From positions 1,054,001-1,118,000 of the forward strand of contig NC_063280.1 in assembly GCF_910591885.1 (NCBI RefSeq): a stretch of DNA of 64,000 bases. The letters run 5' to 3'. Of the stretch, positions 59,235 to 64,000 are shown in pieces. Source of the DNA: Bombus terrestris (Eukaryota; Arthropoda; Insecta; Hymenoptera; Apidae). Position numbers and translations under genes: made by a program. Below the pieces are notes generated by a model. That model was given only the letters and a program-made list of their open reading frames with translations, did not search any database and was not told the DNA's origin. The first letter of the stretch is position 1, and each line of letters begins with the position of its first letter.

Positions 59235-59290
59235 ATTACTACGTTGCCAGCTACATGACGAGGGCACCATCGGACGAATATTCGCGGAAA
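59015..59290 (-). CDS. Candidate terminal coding exon of the minus-strand gene
   Basis: After the possible acceptor TTATCAG|TTTCCG the frame is open for 91 codons to TGA at 59015, phase 0 with the donor at 59815. It contains a hydrophobic patch (GNVVIYAIVRIF), then VVSWLVDSGLDVIGSPEV, a cysteine pair (EVCREC), and an acidic patch NDDD. Its composition looks more protein-like than the serine/threonine-rich plus-strand frame opposite (58845-59234). The acceptor lacks a strong pyrimidine tract. Another short open frame (KLKHIIDLLFRHDRLAV...) follows in a different phase. Confidence 0.22.
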   Translation of the reverse strand, partial: FPRIFVRWCPRHVAGNVVIYAIVRIFGDTRGRTSPNVVSWLVDSGLDVIGSPEVRSGAEVCRECVSAAVVNDDDLAGKRMSPALMRREGHL

Positions 59291-59814
59291 CTGATAAGTC
59301 TGTACGCGCTACCTTTCGTGGGGTGATAATATTAATCTGATAGTAGAAAATAGATTACCTTTGGAACCAACTTTTACGTTAGGATAGATATAAAAAAAAT
59401 TAGAGATCGTATAAAGATTTGATAAACGTTAAGTGAGAATATTTTCTATCATCTGAAATATTTAGCATTCAATACATATATGTAATTCGCAGTAATTAAA
59501 GTATTTTATCGATTGAGAATGGTCGGTAAGCCATTGACTAAGAACAGGGTATTAGGATAGACGTGACATGTGGGTAAGCATAATATAGAGTAGCTCTTTA
59601 CCGACGTTTCGTATCGATTTCGGAAATATTTACACGAAATTCTAGCAGATGGCGAATCTTCGAGGTCTCTTCTGAGCATGCGTCGAGATGCGTATGCGGG
59701 AATATTTAATTTGATAAACCGCTTACGTGTAAGCTGCTCCTTCATCATTTTACGGAACATTTACAATTTAATAGGCAGAAATTTGCGATGCAACGAGAAA
59801 CTATTAAATATTAC

Positions 59815-59988
59815 CTTGTTCAGGGCCTCGTGGCTAGTTAGGATGTGTTGGCTACCATCAGGATGTAGGATACGATCGACCGAATTCGGTCTAGGAACTC
59901 CGTCTAGTTGTCCTGTCTCTTTCAGCTGGGGTGGCGAAGGCGGCGGTGGCAGCTGCTCGTCCACTCCTCCACCAGTGTAACGGGTTTT
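59815..59988 (-). CDS. Candidate internal coding exon, proline-rich
   Basis: This 58-codon exon lies between an acceptor (TTACAG|AAAACC) and a donor (AACAAG|GTAATA), and both ends are phase 0. The peptide starts KTRYTGGGVDEQ, has a proline block LPPPPSPPQ, and ends in polar sequence with DRILHPDGSQHIL and SHEALNK. The composition is non-random and hydrophilic, like an intracellular linker or tail. The acceptor's pyrimidine tract is weak. It could join upstream to 60391-60615 and downstream to 59015-59290, both also phase 0. I do not recognise the protein. Confidence 0.45.
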
Positions 59989-60390
59989 CTGTAACCCCAG
60001 AGAATTTCAACATTTAACGATTTCAATCATTAATAATTTTTCACATTCGTAATGTTTTTAAGAATAAACACCATCATTCTCCACATTAGCCATTTCTAAA
60101 TACTGACGTGCAGACGACCGAGAATCGTTTGAATGAATTTACTGCGTCGCAGCCTCCTCGATCTATGTTTAATATTCGATTGCCTGTGTTCCGATTCTAC
60201 ATTTGGTTGTTGTTGGTGTCGTGTTATCTTCAACAGGCACATATTGTTTGGCCTAACTTTTGGAACATTTAGAAAAATCATTTTGAACGCAGTAGATCGT
60301 AACGAATCGAAGAAAAGAGAAAGAAGAGATTGCGCGTTGGTGGTGAGCACGGTTTCGACTGACGAGGTTGCTTGCATCGGGTTTCGATAC

Positions 60391-60615
60391 CGGTGACGCT
60401 TCTACTGTGCTAATCCTCCGGAATCCGGGATTTTGTTTCATTATCGTGGCTGCGCGGGGCTTCCGGATACGATGGCCTGTCGAGTGGCCAACCACGGTAT
60501 CAATGATCGAACGTTTATTGAGACCTTTTCGTTTAAAATAGCTCACATCTTGACAGCCACGTGAATAAATGCTAGTGTGAATGTCATCTATGAGATTCGA
60601 TATCACTGAAGCCAT
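60391..60615 (-). CDS. Candidate first coding exon of the minus-strand gene at 59-60.6 kb
   Basis: An ATG in good context (TTAAAATGGC) begins MASVISNLIDDIHTSIYS. The frame stays open for 120 codons. A possible donor (CACCG|GTATCG) after codon 75 gives a phase-0 end, ...STVEASP, that would fit the next exon at 59988. The peptide is basic and hydrophilic (RGCQDVSYFKRKGLNKRS, GHRIRKPRAATIMK) with no signal peptide or membrane segment. The donor is below average, and a second ATG frame starts nearby at 60377. No homologue is recognised. Confidence 0.2.
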
Positions 60616-62018
60616 TTTAACCGTACGTTTGTTGGGTTATAATGAAAACGCTAGGGGAATACTACTAATAATGACATAGGTTGGAATTGGAGACTCAAAA
60701 TGGTCAAATCTCAAATTTTAATGCCGAATTAATTCACAGAAATAAGATTGAATAATTCGACGAGATTGTGCGATATCTTAATATGCAGATGGAATTGTAA
60801 CAGCAAGTTCGCCCCAATTGAAACTGATATATTCTGGGAATGTAACTCGTGAAAACTTTATTTTTATTGCATTTATCCTTTTTTAAGGGTGCTGGTATTG
60901 CTGGTATTTCATCTCATTTTTTTTATATCTCCACACTGTTTGTTTTATTCCTTTAAATCATGTTTCTTTCTATTTTTCTTGCATTATTTCTTCTTATCGT
61001 AAGAATTTCCTTTTTCGTTTTCACTATTTCTCTCGTTGCATGATCCTTTTTTTATGTCGCAGTGTTGTTTCCTTACTGGTAGTATCCTTTTATATTTTGG
61101 CACTAATTTTTCATTACTAGAATTTTATTTCAATGTTCTGCGTTATTTTTTTATTTTAGAAAAACCCCGCAATTCAGAGAAATGATAGGTGTTTTTCTCG
61201 TTGGTAGAGTTTCCCTTAGAATCCGTGAAAGGGAAGAGCACCCCGAGAAACGTCTACGATCACGTACTTACTCGCTAATGATTTTGAAGAAAGTGGCCAT
61301 TAGTGACCACTGACTGGTCACAGGATGGACATTCCGTTCCTTTTAAGCATGCGACCAGAAGGTAGTTGGATCACCTTGGGTCAACTTCCGATACTTAGTA
61401 CTCGTAAAAAAACGGAGGTTTAAGAAATAGATACAAAGTCCCGTGAAAAAATGCAGGATGGTGTCTGCCCCTTTCGCGGCCCGAGGAATGATGCTTAACG
61501 TAGAAAATCACCCATCATTGACTACATGCTTTACTATGTTCACGCTCCGATGCGACCACTCTTTGGTACATAATTTCACTTTATCTTTGGAATATTAAAA
61601 AAATAATCATAATAGACGAATTAATACATAATTATTAAATCTGAGAAACTAATTGGAAGATCTAAAAACACTATGACTATGCATGAAGTTTACTTTTCCC
61701 TTCGTTCAATTTCTATGGATTTGACTGCAGCAATCCATCCCTTAACGATCCATTTAATGCTCTAATTTAGAATTACGGTACAACGTGGTGTCCATATATT
61801 ACATGCAACGATGTGTCATTTCCGTTACCACGGACCACGAATTTTTTTCTGACGAGGCAACTGTATTAATTCTCGGATCAAAAATAGGACGAATAAAATA
61901 GATCGATGCCGTTTCCGACTCAATCCACCGAGCGTTCAATTTTTCAGCGTTTAAATGTTACCGTGATGATAAATGAACTCTATACTTGCCCGCGTACGGG
62001 AACACGGGAATGGACTCG
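60616..62018. other. T-rich asymmetric stretch and intergenic DNA
   Basis: 60850-61160 is strongly T-rich on the plus strand, with acceptor-like ends TTTTTTTATGTCGCAG (near 61063) and TTTTTTATTTTAG (near 61159). No open frame of note follows either. 61190-61560 is GC-richer with broken frames. Confidence 0.45.
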
Positions 62019-62026
62019 TATAAATA
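62019..62026 (+). promoter_or_regulatory. TATA box upstream of a short ATG exon
   Basis: TATAAATA is followed by an initiator-like ATTCAGC at 62054-62060 and then by the ATG at 62105. This layout (TATA, short leader, very short first coding exon) is common in insect cuticle-protein and hormone-type genes, but the downstream exon is not seen, so the class is not assigned. Confidence 0.35.
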
Positions 62027-62104
62027 AACAGCGGCTTCCTGCTTTCCGAACAAATTCAGCTGAAAGCTCATCGTGAAACTTCGAAGCATATTAAACTATT
62101 AAAC

Positions 62105-62114
62105 ATGGAAACGC
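62105..62114 (+). CDS. Candidate very short first coding exon (M-E-T-...)
   Basis: ATGGAAACGC is followed directly by the strong donor GTGAGTG. It sits about 80 bp below the TATA box at 62019. The exon would give three codons plus one base (phase 1). If the donor were not used, the frame would end after two more codons (R, E). The next exon is probably outside the window or in the last 1.5 kb, where no clear continuation was found. Confidence 0.22.
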
Positions 62115-62326
62115 GTGAGTGATACAATTACGTTTAAAAACATGGAGGATCTCCTGCGCTGACCTCTTCCGTTTCAATGAATTATTCTCTATCACGAGTT
62201 GTGGTCACGCTTCGCTAGTTATGAATCGATCGCTTGGGTCGGTTGTTAATTCGCGTAAATTATAAATTCATAAACGCTAACGAGGAGGGGGCAGGGGATA
62301 CAAATCTAATTTTTATCGAGACTTAC

Positions 62327-62515
62327 TTGATTCCAGCAGCATCCGCAAAAATTGCTGAATCGTTTTGAGGCATGCGTAACAACATTACGATTAAAACGTT
62401 CACCAGAGTGACAGGTTCTCTTTGTCCTTCGTTTGCGTACCTTAATAGGAACACCGTAAACATAGTCGCTGAAACGACGTCGTGAATGACGCACGATAGA
62501 CACCCAATCGATCAT
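62327..62515 (-). CDS. Candidate first coding exon, basic and cysteine-containing
   Basis: The ATG at 62515 opens MIDWVSIVRHSRRRFSDYVY and the frame stays open for 63 codons. It ends at the excellent donor AATCAA|GTAAGTC in phase 0. The peptide is basic (VRKRRTKRTC) and ends with a cysteine cluster (FCGCCWNQ). A second donor (ATTAAG|GTACGC at 62441) would give a 25-codon exon. No signal peptide is apparent. The exon runs divergently from the TATA promoter 0.3 kb away. No family was recognised and no acceptor partner was found. Confidence 0.25.
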
Positions 62516-64000
62516 TGTATCGCCGTGTTTGATCCCCTTGACCGTTTATTCGCGTTTAGTTTTCACTAGCTTTTATATACGAGTTTGTTGCGATCGTGTG
62601 ATCCTTTTCTTCTATAATTCCTCTATTTCTTTTATCATTTCTATAATGTTGTATTTTTTAATTTCACTTTCGTTTAAATTTATTTGGAAGTCTATTTGTG
62701 ATAATCAGTCTGTGTTAATTCTTTTCATTCCTGTCAAAATTTGAACTTGCGTAAAAGATTTACGTCCCAATTTTTCTTTCCACATATTAGACTATTTACA
62801 CATTCCCATATATAGCACGACGCATATTCAATTATATCTACTAAACTTCGTTATATCGTTTTTTCAATGAATCATCATCAGTTACAACGTATATTCAAGT
62901 TATTTCAATTAATTTTTTCAACAAGATATATGGATTGCGTTTTTCACACAGCGCAATACACTTTCTCCAAAATAATCGACGTTTCGTAGAATTTGTGATA
63001 AAACAGACGAAAATGTCAGAGAGGAGTCTTTCCTTTCATCCAACAAATTTCCACGACAAATATTCGCATTCAACTATCTCTTTAAAACACTCAGCCGCGG
63101 AAGGTTCGTTCCACCAGTGGTAGAACAAACGAAGATAAGGGAATCGAATCGAAAGGAATTCCGATGAACGTCCGCAGGAAGTTGAGGAAAGCTTCGAGAG
63201 ATAGATAGCAAACCGTAAGAAGGTTCGCATTGAAGAATGAGTAGTGGCTGCAGTTTCTTCGACGATTTTGCGACTGGTACGCGAGCAGATAAAGAAGTTG
63301 CGCCAAGTGAAAAATGAAATTTAAAGGCGACCAAGAATCCAATCGGGATCGTTGAAAGCATTAATGCAAGAAAAATGTTTCGTGTATCTCTCTTTTAACA
63401 AAAAACTACCGAACGATTTACACTAGAATTGTATCGGTTCGAGATAAAAATCTGTCGTTCTCTGCTCGTTTGGAATTATTTTTAGCGTTGACAGAAGACA
63501 ATGTTTGGATCCGCAGGATCTCTTTTTTAATGGAGGTTCGTGCACGTGTCATTGGCTCGGAAGAAGAAAATCTTCAAAGCAACTAAAACGTTTATGCATT
63601 TCCAAAAATATCAAACAGCATCGTTAAACTGTTTACGGAGCACAGGGCAAAATGGCAGTAACTGTAAACGCATCATGTGTATTCTGACGCTATTATTCGG
63701 TTCGTTTGTTCCTATTTTCGTAGCGGATCTTTCTCTTATTCGCACAGAAATCGAGAATATAAAGAAGTTTATGTTTGGAAAAATTCATGTGTTAAATATT
63801 TGGCCATGTTTTTCTTTGCAGTCCGAGGCTTCCTAGGGGACTAGTGGAAATAATGATCCGTCGAAAGAAGAACGCTTGGCACCGCACGTGTATTTTGGTT
63901 AGCCAGCTTATTTTCCTTAGGCCACAGTTTTACAAAACTATACCTCAGGCGCTCATTTTACTTCAACCTCCTTAAACAACTGATTTCATGTCACGAGTCT
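62516..64000. other. Right edge, no supported gene
   Basis: 62530-62940 is AT-rich. 63000-63360 is GC-richer with three overlapping minus frames of 64-95 codons, none with a convincing start. An acceptor-like TTTTTCTTTGCAG ends at 63822; one frame after it stays open for about 50 codons (PRLPRGLVEIMIRRKKNAWH...) and could be an exon start, but the evidence is thin. Confidence 0.4.

Noticed and set aside
63810..63990. Acceptor-like TTTTTCTTTGCAG with a 50-codon open frame
   Set aside because: Joining it in phase 1 to the exon at 62105 gives an early stop, and other phases have no upstream partner in the window.

Overview
The window looks like gene-poor euchromatin from an insect, most likely a hymenopteran (bee, wasp or ant). 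It is strongly AT-rich, yet CG dinucleotides are plentiful (TTCGAA, TCGA, CGTT and similar), which fits Hymenoptera better than Diptera. Repeats are few and short, and the one recognisable transposon family is mariner. No rRNA, tRNA, operon, CRISPR array or long intron-free gene was found. No open frame exceeds about 173 codons, so any genes here are split into short exons, and most of the window is intergenic or intronic. The taxonomic call is inference from composition.

Only the mobile elements are certain. At 31318-32163 lies an 846-bp mariner element with intact terminal inverted repeats and TA target-site copies. Its transposase (minus strand) keeps the N-terminal helix-turn-helix part and the C-terminal tail but has lost the catalytic centre. 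At 38852-39062 a 211-bp derivative of the same family, in the opposite orientation, keeps only the two ends and behaves like a MITE. A diverged tandem duplication containing a 35-base A run (30845-31250) sits just before the first element. Other repeats are a 100-bp direct repeat at 40639-40740 and 43184-43283, a three-unit degenerate tandem array at 40863-41245, a foldback element at 52648-52811, and three related units at about 48.5-49.6 kb.

Protein-coding content can only be proposed from open frames, splice-site motifs and amino-acid composition. The best candidates are a minus-strand gene at about 59.0-60.6 kb (proline-rich middle exon 59815-59988), a cysteine-containing plus-strand exon behind a good acceptor (27155-27394), a short ORF with a signal peptide (36619-36966), minus-strand first exons at 39088-39228, 52112-52235 and 62327-62515, and two promoter regions: a GA-rich, apparently bidirectional one at 49.6-49.96 kb and a TATA promoter at 62.02 kb. 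None has a family I recognise, so no functions are assigned.

The rest (1-27 kb, 32-36 kb, 41-48 kb, 53-58 kb) is AT-rich DNA with GC-richer islands of 200-600 bp that may be enhancers, untranslated exons or weak coding exons. They are described region by region. The most unusual structures are the repeated splice-donor-like units at 48.5-49.6 kb, the foldback element, and the GC-rich hairpin block at 17.77-18.07 kb that is open on both strands.
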